The translations under genes and the position numbers were made by a program. Shown here in pieces: positions 1 to 5,550 of a stretch of 8,218 nt of DNA. The notes below the pieces were generated by a model. It saw only the letters and a list, made by a program, of their open reading frames with translations. It did no database searches and had not been told where the DNA came from. The stretch's first letter is position 1, and each line of letters begins with the position of its first letter. Source of the DNA: Clostridia bacterium (GTDB lineage: Bacteria; Bacillota; Clostridia; Oscillospirales; Acutalibacteraceae); contig JAGBSR010000141.1 in assembly GCA_017631745.1 (NCBI GenBank), positions 1 through 8,218 of the forward strand. The letters run 5' to 3'.

Positions 1-314
1 CAGAAAAAGCATATTTCCTCGGAAAACCCGTGATATCATCCATGGGCACTGGAAACAAGCTTGATCCTACTAAATTTGAAATTACAGACATTAATAAAAC
101 AAGCGTTTGTCCTCTTGCGAGAGTTATGCGATATGAACTGAAAAAAAGAGGGGTAAAAAAGCTCAAGGTCCTTTATTCAAAAGAAGAGCCCATAAAACCC
201 ACGGTGCAGGAAATAACGGAAAAAGGCAAGGCAGTTCCGGGCAGCATTTCATTTGTACCCTCAGCGGCAGGGCTGATAATCGCATCTCAGGTTATAAAAG
301 ATCTGATAAAGTAA
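1..314 (+). CDS. tcdA: tRNA threonylcarbamoyladenosine dehydratase (TcdA/YgdL, ThiF-E1 family), 3' part only
   Basis: The gene enters from the left edge; the first full codon is at position 3 and the stop TAA is at 312-314, leaving about 103 C-terminal residues. The fragment reads EKAYFLGKPVISSMGTGNKLDP at its start, then ITDINKTSVCPLARVMR, a lysine-rich stretch, VLYSKEEP, and a tail with GSISFVPSAAGLIIAS. This order (SMG.GNKLDPT, the D..KT..DPLA-like segment, the VLYS.E strand, the FVP..AG tail) is typical of the TcdA/CsdL branch of E1-like proteins, which use ATP to cyclise t6A at position 37 of ANN-decoding tRNAs to ct6A. The nucleotide-binding GxGxxG part lies outside the window, so catalytic residues cannot be checked. 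Another ThiF/HesA-family protein is possible but less likely given the tail. A terminator follows directly, so it ends its transcription unit. Confidence 0.85.
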   Translation, partial: EKAYFLGKPVISSMGTGNKLDPTKFEITDINKTSVCPLARVMRYELKKRGVKKLKVLYSKEEPIKPTVQEITEKGKAVPGSISFVPSAAGLIIASQVIKDLIK

Positions 315-318
315 CAAA

Positions 319-357
319 AACAGCAGGACATTGTAAATCCTGCTGTTATAATATTTT
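319..357 (+). terminator. Rho-independent terminator after tcdA
   Basis: A perfect 10-bp stem, AACAGCAGGA (319-328) with TCCTGCTGTT (338-347), encloses a 9-nt loop. It is followed by ATAATATTTT, a weak and interrupted U-tract. It begins 4 bases after the tcdA stop and ends just before the Shine-Dalgarno site of the next gene, so some read-through into that gene is plausible. Confidence 0.75.
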
Positions 358-371
358 AAGGAGTGGAAAAT

Positions 372-1031
372 ATGGCATTTGAAAAAGTTGTTTTACCCGT
401 TTACACAAAGACAGAAGAAATTCTTAATTCTGTTTCACACGGTATAGGTGTGCTTTTAGGAATTGTTTTTCTGATTCTCGGAATAATAAAAAGTACCGTC
501 GGTAATAATCTTGCGGGAGCAATAGTTTTTGGTGTATCTTCAATCTTGCTTTATACATGCTCAATGCTTTATCATTCACTTAAAGCCGGCAATATAAAGA
601 AAGCAATGAGACTGATAGATCACAGTGCTATCTTTGTTATGATTACCGGATCTGCTACGGCTATTAATCTTATTGCAGTCTATCCGTTTAATAGAATTTT
701 TTCAGTTTCCGTGGCTGTTATGAGTATTGTTCTGAGTATTCTCGGTATTGCACTGACATTTATAGATCAGGAAAAATATATGAAAGTTCAAATGAGACTT
801 TATATTGTGGTTGGTGTAGCATCCGGTGTTATGGCCTATCCTATATTCAAATATAACGAGTTCTCTTGGTTGTCGGTTTTTCTGGTAATCGGCGGGGGAA
901 TAGTATATTTGATTGGTATGGCAATTTATAAAATCGGTAAAAAGAAAAAGTATTATCACAGTGTGTTTCATCTTTTTGTGCTTGCCGGATCATGTATGCA
1001 TTTTGCAGCCTTATATATTAATCTTACTTAA
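372..1031 (+). CDS. Hemolysin III / PAQR-family seven-TM membrane protein
   Basis: A 219-residue, very hydrophobic protein. The start is ATG at 372, set by AAGGAG at 358-363 with 8 nt spacing; an upstream in-frame GTG at 363 overlaps that Shine-Dalgarno site and is unlikely. Family landmarks are SHGIG (residues 22-26), SMLYHS (64-69), a DHSAIF block (83-88), and a C-terminal YYHSVFHLFVLAG (194-206) with an HxxxH pair (H196, H200). H68, D83, H196 and H200 are candidates for the metal site expected in the hemolysin III/adiponectin-receptor fold. About seven membrane segments cover residues 20-215, with a lysine patch (KIGKKKKYY) before the last one. The length is normal for YqfA/HlyIII. One oddity is TGSATA at 92-97, where many relatives have AGTYTP. 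'Hemolysin' is a historical name: the physiological role in bacteria is poorly defined, and a hydrolase or membrane-homeostasis role is only inferred from the superfamily. No convincing promoter was seen between this gene and tcdA. Confidence 0.88.
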   Translation: MAFEKVVLPVYTKTEEILNSVSHGIGVLLGIVFLILGIIKSTVGNNLAGAIVFGVSSILLYTCSMLYHSLKAGNIKKAMRLIDHSAIFVMITGSATAINLIAVYPFNRIFSVSVAVMSIVLSILGIALTFIDQEKYMKVQMRLYIVVGVASGVMAYPIFKYNEFSWLSVFLVIGGGIVYLIGMAIYKIGKKKKYYHSVFHLFVLAGSCMHFAALYINLT

Positions 1032-1034
1032 TTT

Positions 1035-1066
1035 AAGACGGTCAGCGGCCGTCTTTTTTCTTTTTC
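1035..1066 (+). terminator. Rho-independent terminator after the hemolysin III gene
   Basis: AAGACGG (1035-1041) pairs with CCGTCTT (1049-1055) around a 7-nt loop. It runs into T6-C-T5, a strong U-tract. It starts 3 bases beyond the stop codon. Confidence 0.85.
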
Positions 1067-1085
1067 TGTGGGGTGTAAAGCGAAC

Positions 1086-1160
1086 GGTGGCTCCGCAAAT
1101 CGCTAAGCGATTTTAGCGACGCAAGTCGCTGTGCCGAACTTTGTTCGGCGCGGAGCCACC
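1086..1160 (+). repeat. Cloverleaf-like structured intergenic element, copy 1
   Basis: A 75-nt element lying between the convergent hemolysin III and upp units. The outer stem is GGTGGCTCCGC (1086-1096) with GCGGAGCCACC (1150-1160), 11 perfect pairs. Inside are three perfect hairpins: AAATCGC/GCGATTT (1097-1113, loop TAA), AGCGAC/GTCGCT (1115-1130, loop GCAA, a GNRA-type tetraloop), and GCCGAAC/GTTCGGC (1133-1149, loop TTT). Only one T (1114) and a GT (1131-1132) separate the helices, giving a tight four-way junction. All 31 pairs are Watson-Crick. It is distinct from the two flanking terminators and has no U-tract. Copy 2 at 2446-2523 has the same layout in reverse orientation. The strand here is taken as the orientation with the A/T-rich hairpin first. 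The function is unknown; a MITE-like or REP-like dispersed palindrome is the nearest category. Confidence 0.8.
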
Positions 1161-1171
1161 TTCAACGTAAC

Positions 1172-1203
1172 AAAAAAACAGCGATGCAGATTGACTGCAC
1201 CGC
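1172..1203 (-). terminator. Rho-independent terminator of upp
   Basis: Read on the minus strand, GCGGTGCAG (1203-1195) pairs with CTGCATCGC (1189-1181) as 9 pairs including one G-U, with a 5-nt loop. It is followed by TG and seven Ts (1178-1172). It begins 6 bases past the upp stop codon. Confidence 0.88.
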
Positions 1204-1209
1204 CAAAAA

Positions 1210-1842
1210 TTATTTTGTGCCGAAGATTCTGTCACCGGCATCACCGAGACCGGGTACGATATAACCTTTTTCGTTGAGCTTTTCATCAAGAGCTGCACAG
1301 TAAACGGGTACATCGGGATGTGCCTTTGTGAAAGCCTCAATACCCTCGGGAGCTGCAATGATGCACATAAATTTGATTGAACGGGGGTTACGAAGCTTAA
1401 TCTGAGAAACGGCATCAATACCTGAGCCGCCTGTTGCAAGCATCGGGTCAACTACAAATACATCTCTTTCACCGATATCTTTAGGTAACTTGCAGTAATA
1501 CTCAACGGGAGTGAGAGTCTCTTCGTCTCTGTAAAGACCGATGTGGCCGATACGCGCAGAGGGCACAAGAGCACTGACACCTTCAACCATACCGAGACCT
1601 GCTCTGAGAATGGGTACGATAGCAAGCTTTTTGCCTGCAAGGTGCTTAACGGTTGTTTTGCAGATGGGAGTTTCGATTTCAACCTCTTCAAGAGGAAGGT
1701 CTCTTGTTGCTTCATAGCACATAAGAGTTGCAATTTCTGAAACAAGAGCTCTGAAATCCTTTGAGGGAGTGTTTTTGTTTCTGAGAATTGAGAGCTTGTG
1801 GAGTATAAGAGGATGGTCAAATATTGTAACGTTTTCTTTCAT
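1210..1842 (-). CDS. upp: Uracil phosphoribosyltransferase
   Basis: A 210-residue protein, full length for the family. It salvages uracil: uracil + PRPP gives UMP + PPi, in the cytoplasm. Landmarks are FDHPLILHKL (8-17), PILRAGLGM (77-85), GLYRDEETL (102-110), the PRPP loop DPMLATGGS (132-140), APEGIEA (164-170) and the C-terminal uracil-binding segment YIVPGLGDAGDRIFGT (194-209). The start is the ATG at 1842, with AAAGGA at 1857-1852 and 9 nt spacing. The frame extends 14 codons upstream, but this would run back to the -10 region and has no Shine-Dalgarno site. The gene is monocistronic, with its own promoter and terminator, and is divergent from rnhA. No PyrR-type attenuator hairpin is evident in the short leader, so control by pyrimidines cannot be read from the sequence. 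Confidence 0.97.
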   Translation of the reverse strand: MKENVTIFDHPLILHKLSILRNKNTPSKDFRALVSEIATLMCYEATRDLPLEEVEIETPICKTTVKHLAGKKLAIVPILRAGLGMVEGVSALVPSARIGHIGLYRDEETLTPVEYYCKLPKDIGERDVFVVDPMLATGGSGIDAVSQIKLRNPRSIKFMCIIAAPEGIEAFTKAHPDVPVYCAALDEKLNEKGYIVPGLGDAGDRIFGTK

Positions 1843-1875
1843 ATTAACAAATCCTTTCGTTTGTCTTACATAATT

Positions 1876-1903
1876 ATTATACACCTTAAAAGGAATAAAT
1901 CAA
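1876..1903 (-). promoter_or_regulatory. Putative sigma-A promoter of upp
   Basis: On the minus strand, TTGATT (1903-1898) and a perfect TATAAT (1881-1876) are separated by 16 nt. This places the start of transcription near 1869, giving a leader of about 27 nt before the upp ATG. Confidence 0.7.
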
Positions 1904-1930
1904 GTGATTTTTATTTTTATCACAAGGTTA

Positions 1931-1959
1931 TTGATTATAATAAAGACCTATGCTAAAAT
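1931..1959 (+). promoter_or_regulatory. Putative sigma-A promoter of rnhA (extended -10)
   Basis: TTGATT (1931-1936) and TAAAAT (1954-1959) are separated by 17 nt, with TG at 1951-1952 giving an extended -10 (TGCTAAAAT). The predicted start is near 1966, about 20 nt before the rnhA ATG. Both this promoter and that of upp use TTGATT as the -35, and the two -35 boxes lie 27 bp apart in divergent orientation. Confidence 0.65.
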
Positions 1960-1985
1960 ATATAAAAATATTTGGAGTAGATATA

Positions 1986-2423
1986 ATGAAAGAAGTTACT
2001 ATATATACAGACGGTGCTTGCTCGGGGAATCCCGGTGCAGGTGGTTGGGGAACTATCCTCGATTATATGGGCAAGAGAAAAGAACTCAGCGGCGGTGAGG
2101 CGCAGACCACAAACAACCGTATGGAGCTTACAGCTGTTATTGAAGGCCTCAAGGCACTTAAGGAGCCTTGTCGTGTTACTGTTGTAACCGATTCACAGTA
2201 TGTGGCAAACGGTATCAATCTTGGTTGGGCGAAAGGTTGGAAGGAAAACAATTGGCGTAAAAAAGACAAAAAGCCTGCTCTTAATCCTGAACTGTGGGAT
2301 GCTCTTCTGAGTGAGATTGCAAAGCACGAGGTTACAATTGAATGGATAAAGGGCCACGCAGGCCACCCCGAAAATGAAAGATGCGATCAGCTTGCAGTGG
2401 CTGAGAGTCAGAAGTTTATTTAA
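1986..2423 (+). CDS. rnhA: Ribonuclease HI
   Basis: A 145-residue type 1 RNase H that cuts the RNA strand of RNA-DNA hybrids (R-loops, lagging-strand primers) with divalent metal. The catalytic set is complete: D9 in IYTDGACSGNPG, E47 in NNRMEL, D69 in VTDSQYV, D134 in NERCDQLA, and the loop histidine H124 in WIKGHAGHPEN. The basic handle region (GWAKGWKENNWRKKDKKP, 80-97) found in E. coli RNase HI is present. The start is ATG at 1986, chosen from GGAG at 1974-1977 with 8 nt spacing; an in-frame ATG at 1950 lies in the -10 region. The length is close to the usual ~150 aa and there is no extra N-terminal hybrid-binding domain. No conventional terminator follows; the structured element at 2446-2523 is the first strong fold downstream. 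Confidence 0.96.
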   Translation: MKEVTIYTDGACSGNPGAGGWGTILDYMGKRKELSGGEAQTTNNRMELTAVIEGLKALKEPCRVTVVTDSQYVANGINLGWAKGWKENNWRKKDKKPALNPELWDALLSEIAKHEVTIEWIKGHAGHPENERCDQLAVAESQKFI

Positions 2424-2445
2424 AAGTCGGATGTATAGGGGAGGT

Positions 2446-2523
2446 GGGGCTCAGGGCTGCGGCTCAGCCGCAGCTGAGCGACTTCGTCGCTCAAAAAATC
2501 CCTACAGGATTTTCCTGAGCCCC
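2446..2523 (-). repeat. Cloverleaf-like structured intergenic element, copy 2 (inverted)
   Basis: A 78-nt element in the rnhA-valS gap. The outer stem is GGGGCTCAGG (2446-2455) with CCTGAGCCCC (2514-2523), 10 pairs. The inner hairpins on the plus strand are GCTGCGGC/GCCGCAGC (2456-2474, loop TCA), TGAGCGAC/GTCGCTCA (2475-2493, loop TTC) and AAAATCC/GGATTTT (2495-2513, loop CTACA). Only A2494 is unpaired between helices. All 33 pairs are Watson-Crick. Read on the minus strand, the order becomes A/T-rich hairpin, single T, GCGAC-GAA-GTCGC hairpin, GC-rich hairpin, which matches copy 1 including the single T after the first hairpin. It ends 12 bp before the -35 box of the valS promoter. It might serve as the 3' end of rnhA mRNA, but there is no U-tract. 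Confidence 0.8.
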
Positions 2524-2535
2524 CGAACTTTCCTC

Positions 2536-2564
2536 TTGACTTATTCCTATTTATATGATAAAAT
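2536..2564 (+). promoter_or_regulatory. Putative sigma-A promoter of the T-box-valS unit
   Basis: TTGACT (2536-2541) and TAAAAT (2559-2564) are separated by 17 nt, each matching consensus at five of six positions. Transcription would start near 2571, just ahead of the base of T-box stem I. Confidence 0.75.
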
Positions 2565-2583
2565 CTTAAAGATATTTTTAAAC

Positions 2584-2817
2584 AGCTTTGACCAAGAGGA
2601 GTAATAAGACAAAGCTTTCAGAGAAAAGGCGGTTGGTGCAAGCCTTTAAGTGAAGTCTTATGAAGGTAGCTTGCGAGCTTCGGGAAGAAATCGAAAGAGA
2701 GTAGACCCCGACGGATAATCCCCGTTAAAGATTTTGAGTGCAGTGCCTCGGCACTGAATTCAGGTGGTACCGCGGAATTTTCTCCGTCCTGAGTATTCGG
2801 GACGGAGTTTTTATTTT
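2584..2817 (+). promoter_or_regulatory. T-box riboswitch leader, valine (GUA) specifier
   Basis: A T-box leader that reads the charging state of tRNA-Val and controls valS by transcription antitermination. The base of stem I is AGCT (2584-2587) with AGCT (2676-2679) and CAAG (2593-2596) with CTTG (2670-2673). The S-turn AGTA (2600-2603) lies opposite GAA (2662-2664), above ATAAGAC/GTCTTAT (2604-2610/2655-2661). The codon in the specifier position, one base after GAA as in glyQS leaders, is GTA at 2666-2668, which is valine. The distal part contains AGAGA and GGTGCAAG (about 2620-2643), the usual AG bulge and apical loop elements. The T-box proper is AGGTGGTACCGCGG (2762-2775); its TGGT (2765-2768) can pair with ACCA, the acceptor end of a tRNA with discriminator A. 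The intrinsic terminator at the end completes the switch. Confidence 0.93.
2782..2817 (+). terminator. Regulated terminator of the valS T-box
   Basis: CTCCGTCC (2782-2789) pairs with GGACGGAG (2800-2807) around a 10-nt loop. It is followed by TTTTTATTTTT. When uncharged tRNA-Val pairs with TGGT the upstream antiterminator should hold part of this stem, allowing read-through into valS. Confidence 0.9.
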
Positions 2818-2845
2818 TGTAATTTAATTTTATGGAGTGAATAAA

Positions 2846-5467
2846 ATGGCAAAAGAACTTGCAAAGCAGTACGATCCGAAAAATGTTGAAGATCGTATCT
2901 ACAAGACCTGGCTTGACGGAAAATATTTCCACGCTGAGGTTGATGAAAAAAAGAACCCCTATACTATCGTAATTCCACCTCCAAACATTACAGGTCAGCT
3001 TCATATGGGTCACGCCCTCGATAATACTCTTCAGGATATCCTTATCCGTTTCAGAAGAATGCAGGGCTTCGACACATTATGGCTTCCCGGCACAGACCAC
3101 GCTTCGATTGCAACTGAAGCTAAGATTGTTGAAGCTATGAAGGCTGAAGGCATTTCAAAGGAAGATCTCGGCAGAGAAGGCTTCCTTGAAAGAGCTTGGG
3201 ACTGGAAGGCACAGTACGGCGGCAGAATTATCGAACAGCTCAAGAAGATGGGCTCATCCTGCGACTGGGACAGAGAGAGATTTACTCTCGACGAGGGCTG
3301 CTCAAAGGCTGTTAAAGAAGTATTCGTTAATCTTTATGAAAAGGGCCTTATTTACCGCGGCGAAAGAATGATCAACTGGTGTACTCACTGTAAGACATCA
3401 ATTTCAGATGCTGAGGTTGAGCACGAAGAAAAAGACGGTAACTTCTGGCATTTAAGATACCCCTTTGTTGACGGTACAGGCTACATCGAGGTTGCTACAA
3501 CCCGTCCTGAAACTATCCCCGGTGATACGGGTGTTGCTGTACATCCCGACGACGAAAGATATAAGGACATTATCGGAAAGATGGTTGTTATCCCCGTTAT
3601 CGGCAGAGAAATCCCCATCGTTGCAGACACATATGCTAAGATGGATAAGGGTACCGGTGCAGTTAAAATCACACCTGCACACGACCCCAATGACTTCGAG
3701 GTTGGTCTCAGATGCGATCTTCCTGTACTCAACGTTATGACCGATGACGGCTATATGAACGAAGCTGCAGGCAAATATGAGGGTATGAACCTTATGCAGT
3801 GCCGTAAGGCTATTGTTGCTGATATGGAAGAGGCAGGCGCTCTTGTTAAGATTGAGCCTACAAAGCACGAGGTTGGTACCTGCTACCGTTGCCATACTGC
3901 TGTTGAGCCCCGTGTATCAAAGCAGTGGTTCGTTAAGATGGAACCCCTTGCAAAGCCTGCTATTGAAGTTGTTCGTGAGGGCAAGGTTAAGTTTATTCCC
4001 GAGCGTTTCGATAAGATTTATTATAACTGGATGGAAAATATCCGTGACTGGTGTATCTCACGTCAGCTCTGGTGGGGTCACAGAATTCCTGCCTGGTACT
4101 GCGAGGAATGCGGTGAAATCACAGTTTCAAAAGAAGACGCAACAAAGTGCTGCAAGTGCGGTAGCGAGAAGATTACTCAGGATCCCGATACACTCGACAC
4201 CTGGTTCTCATCAGCTCTCTGGCCTTTCTCAACTCTCGGTTGGCCTGAAAAGACTCCTGAGCTTATGCACTATTATCCCACTAGCACACTCGTAACAGGT
4301 TACGATATCATCTTCTTCTGGGTTGCAAGAATGATTTTCTCAGCTTGCGAACAGATGGGCGAGGTACCCTTTGATACAGTATTCATTCACGGTATCGTCC
4401 GTGACGAGCTTGGCAGAAAGATGTCAAAGTCACTGGGCAACGGCATTGATCCTCTTGTTGTTATTGATCAGTACGGCGCTGACGCGCTTCGTCTTACACT
4501 TGCAACAGGTAACAGCCCCGGTAACGATATGCGTTACAGTGAAAAGAAGGTTGAGGCTTCAAGAAACTTCTGCAACAAGATATGGAATGCTGCAAGATTT
4601 ATCCTTATGAATCTTCCCGAAGATGAAGCTGCACCCCATATTCCCGCTGATCTCGCTCTTGAAGATAAGTGGATTCTTTCACAGTACAACAGACTCACCA
4701 AGGAAGTAACAGACAACCTTGATAAGTTTGAGCTTGGTGTTGCAGTACAGAAGCTCTATGACTTTATCTGGGATGTCTTCTGCGACTGGTATATTGAGCT
4801 TGCTAAGATCAGACTTCAGAAGGGCGGCGACGAAGCTGCAACCGCAAGAGCAGTTCTCGTTTATGTTATGAGCGAAACTCTCAAGCTTCTTCATCCCTTT
4901 ATGCCTTTCATCACAGAAGAAATATGGCAGACACTTCCTCATGACGGTGAAACAATTATGAAGGCTCCCTGGCCTGTATTCAGCGATGAACTCGTATTCA
5001 CCGAAGACGAAGAGCAGATGAATATCATTATGGATGCTATCCGTGCTATCCGTAACAGACGCGGTGAAATGAACGTGCCTCCCTCAAGAAAGGCTCATGT
5101 TTATATTGCAACGGAAAAGAAAGATATTTTCGCTCTTTCAGCTCTCTTTATGCAGAAGCTTGCATCCGCTTCAGAGGTAACAGTAGGCGACAGCTTCAAT
5201 ATTGAAGGCAGTGTAAGCATTGTAACAGCTGATGCAAAGATTTACATTCCTATGGGTGACCTTGTTGACTTTGAAGCTGAAAGAAAGAGACTTCTCAAGG
5301 AAAAAGAAACCGCAGAGAAGAAACTCGCTCAGATAAACGGCAAGCTTTCAAATCCCGGCTTCCTTGCAAAGGCTCCTGCTAATGTTATTGAAACACAGAA
5401 AGCTGATGCTGAAAAGCTCACAGAAAAAATTAAGATGATTGATGAAAGCCTTGCTGCTTTGCAGTAA
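2846..5467 (+). CDS. valS: Valine-tRNA ligase (ValRS)
   Basis: An 873-residue class Ia aminoacyl-tRNA synthetase that charges tRNA-Val, of normal length. In order: the ATP site HIGH motif as HMGH (53-56, after PPPNITGQL); the CP1 editing domain, with TTRPETIPGDT (218-228) and a CxxC pair on each side (C179/C182 and C346/C349); the core segments DWCISRQLWWGHRIPAWYC (401-419) and DTWFSSALWP (451-460); KMSKS (525-529); the anticodon-binding helical domain; and a C-terminal ValRS arm from about 808 to 873, rich in E, K and L as expected of a coiled coil. A second CxxC/CxxC set (C419/C422, C435/C438) looks like a zinc ribbon. The start is ATG at 2846, from GGAG at 2834-2837 with 8 nt spacing; the in-frame GTG at 2837 overlaps that site. 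Codon choice is more uniform than in the flanking unknown genes, as expected for high expression. The T-box upstream confirms the amino-acid assignment independently. Confidence 0.98.
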   Translation: MAKELAKQYDPKNVEDRIYKTWLDGKYFHAEVDEKKNPYTIVIPPPNITGQLHMGHALDNTLQDILIRFRRMQGFDTLWLPGTDHASIATEAKIVEAMKAEGISKEDLGREGFLERAWDWKAQYGGRIIEQLKKMGSSCDWDRERFTLDEGCSKAVKEVFVNLYEKGLIYRGERMINWCTHCKTSISDAEVEHEEKDGNFWHLRYPFVDGTGYIEVATTRPETIPGDTGVAVHPDDERYKDIIGKMVVIPVIGREIPIVADTYAKMDKGTGAVKITPAHDPNDFEVGLRCDLPVLNVMTDDGYMNEAAGKYEGMNLMQCRKAIVADMEEAGALVKIEPTKHEVGTCYRCHTAVEPRVSKQWFVKMEPLAKPAIEVVREGKVKFIPERFDKIYYNWMENIRDWCISRQLWWGHRIPAWYCEECGEITVSKEDATKCCKCGSEKITQDPDTLDTWFSSALWPFSTLGWPEKTPELMHYYPTSTLVTGYDIIFFWVARMIFSACEQMGEVPFDTVFIHGIVRDELGRKMSKSLGNGIDPLVVIDQYGADALRLTLATGNSPGNDMRYSEKKVEASRNFCNKIWNAARFILMNLPEDEAAPHIPADLALEDKWILSQYNRLTKEVTDNLDKFELGVAVQKLYDFIWDVFCDWYIELAKIRLQKGGDEAATARAVLVYVMSETLKLLHPFMPFITEEIWQTLPHDGETIMKAPWPVFSDELVFTEDEEQMNIIMDAIRAIRNRRGEMNVPPSRKAHVYIATEKKDIFALSALFMQKLASASEVTVGDSFNIEGSVSIVTADAKIYIPMGDLVDFEAERKRLLKEKETAEKKLAQINGKLSNPGFLAKAPANVIETQKADAEKLTEKIKMIDESLAALQ

Positions 5468-5474
5468 TGGTGAA

Positions 5475-5513
5475 CGCGGGGGAGGGAGTGCTTTAGTGCA
5501 CTTTCTCCCCGCG
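5475..5513 (+). other. Long imperfect hairpin after valS, no U-tract
   Basis: Eight bases past the valS stop, 5475-5491 pairs with 5498-5513 through CGC/GCG, GGGG/CCCC, A-T, G-C, two G-U pairs and AGTGC/GCACT, with one bulged G and a TTTAGT loop. It is GC-rich but followed by GCTGTTATATT, so it is not a standard intrinsic terminator. It may be a 3' stabiliser or processing site that lets transcription continue into the metallophosphoesterase gene. Confidence 0.6.
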
Positions 5514-5550
5514 GCTGTTATATTGAGCTGTATGAAAGTTGGTTTAAGAT

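Noticed and set aside
347..352. Perfect TATAAT ahead of the hemolysin III gene
   Set aside because: It overlaps the tcdA terminator tail, there is no -35 match at 16-18 nt upstream, and transcription would start on top of the Shine-Dalgarno site.
1086..1160. Cloverleaf taken as a tRNA gene
   Set aside because: Arm number and length mimic a tRNA, but loops are only 3-4 nt, there is no 7-nt anticodon or T loop, no TTC, and the outer stem is 11 bp.
1070..1175. Target-site duplication flanking element copy 1
   Set aside because: The flanking bases (GCGAAC on the left, TTCAAC on the right) do not form a convincing direct repeat, and none was seen around copy 2, so transposition is not demonstrated.
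1113..1820. Long minus-strand reading frames overlapping upp (1113-1451, 1452-1820)
   Set aside because: They are out-of-frame shadows of upp, have no family motifs and no ribosome binding site, and upp is unambiguous.
2374..2604. 76-codon plus-strand frame spanning the end of rnhA and the structured element
   Set aside because: It runs through the palindromic element and the valS promoter, has no ribosome binding site, and its composition reflects the hairpins.
3452..3895. 147-codon antisense frame (and similar plus-strand frames such as 3813-4295) within valS
   Set aside because: Shadow frames of a strongly biased coding sequence; valS is intact across the region with all expected motifs.
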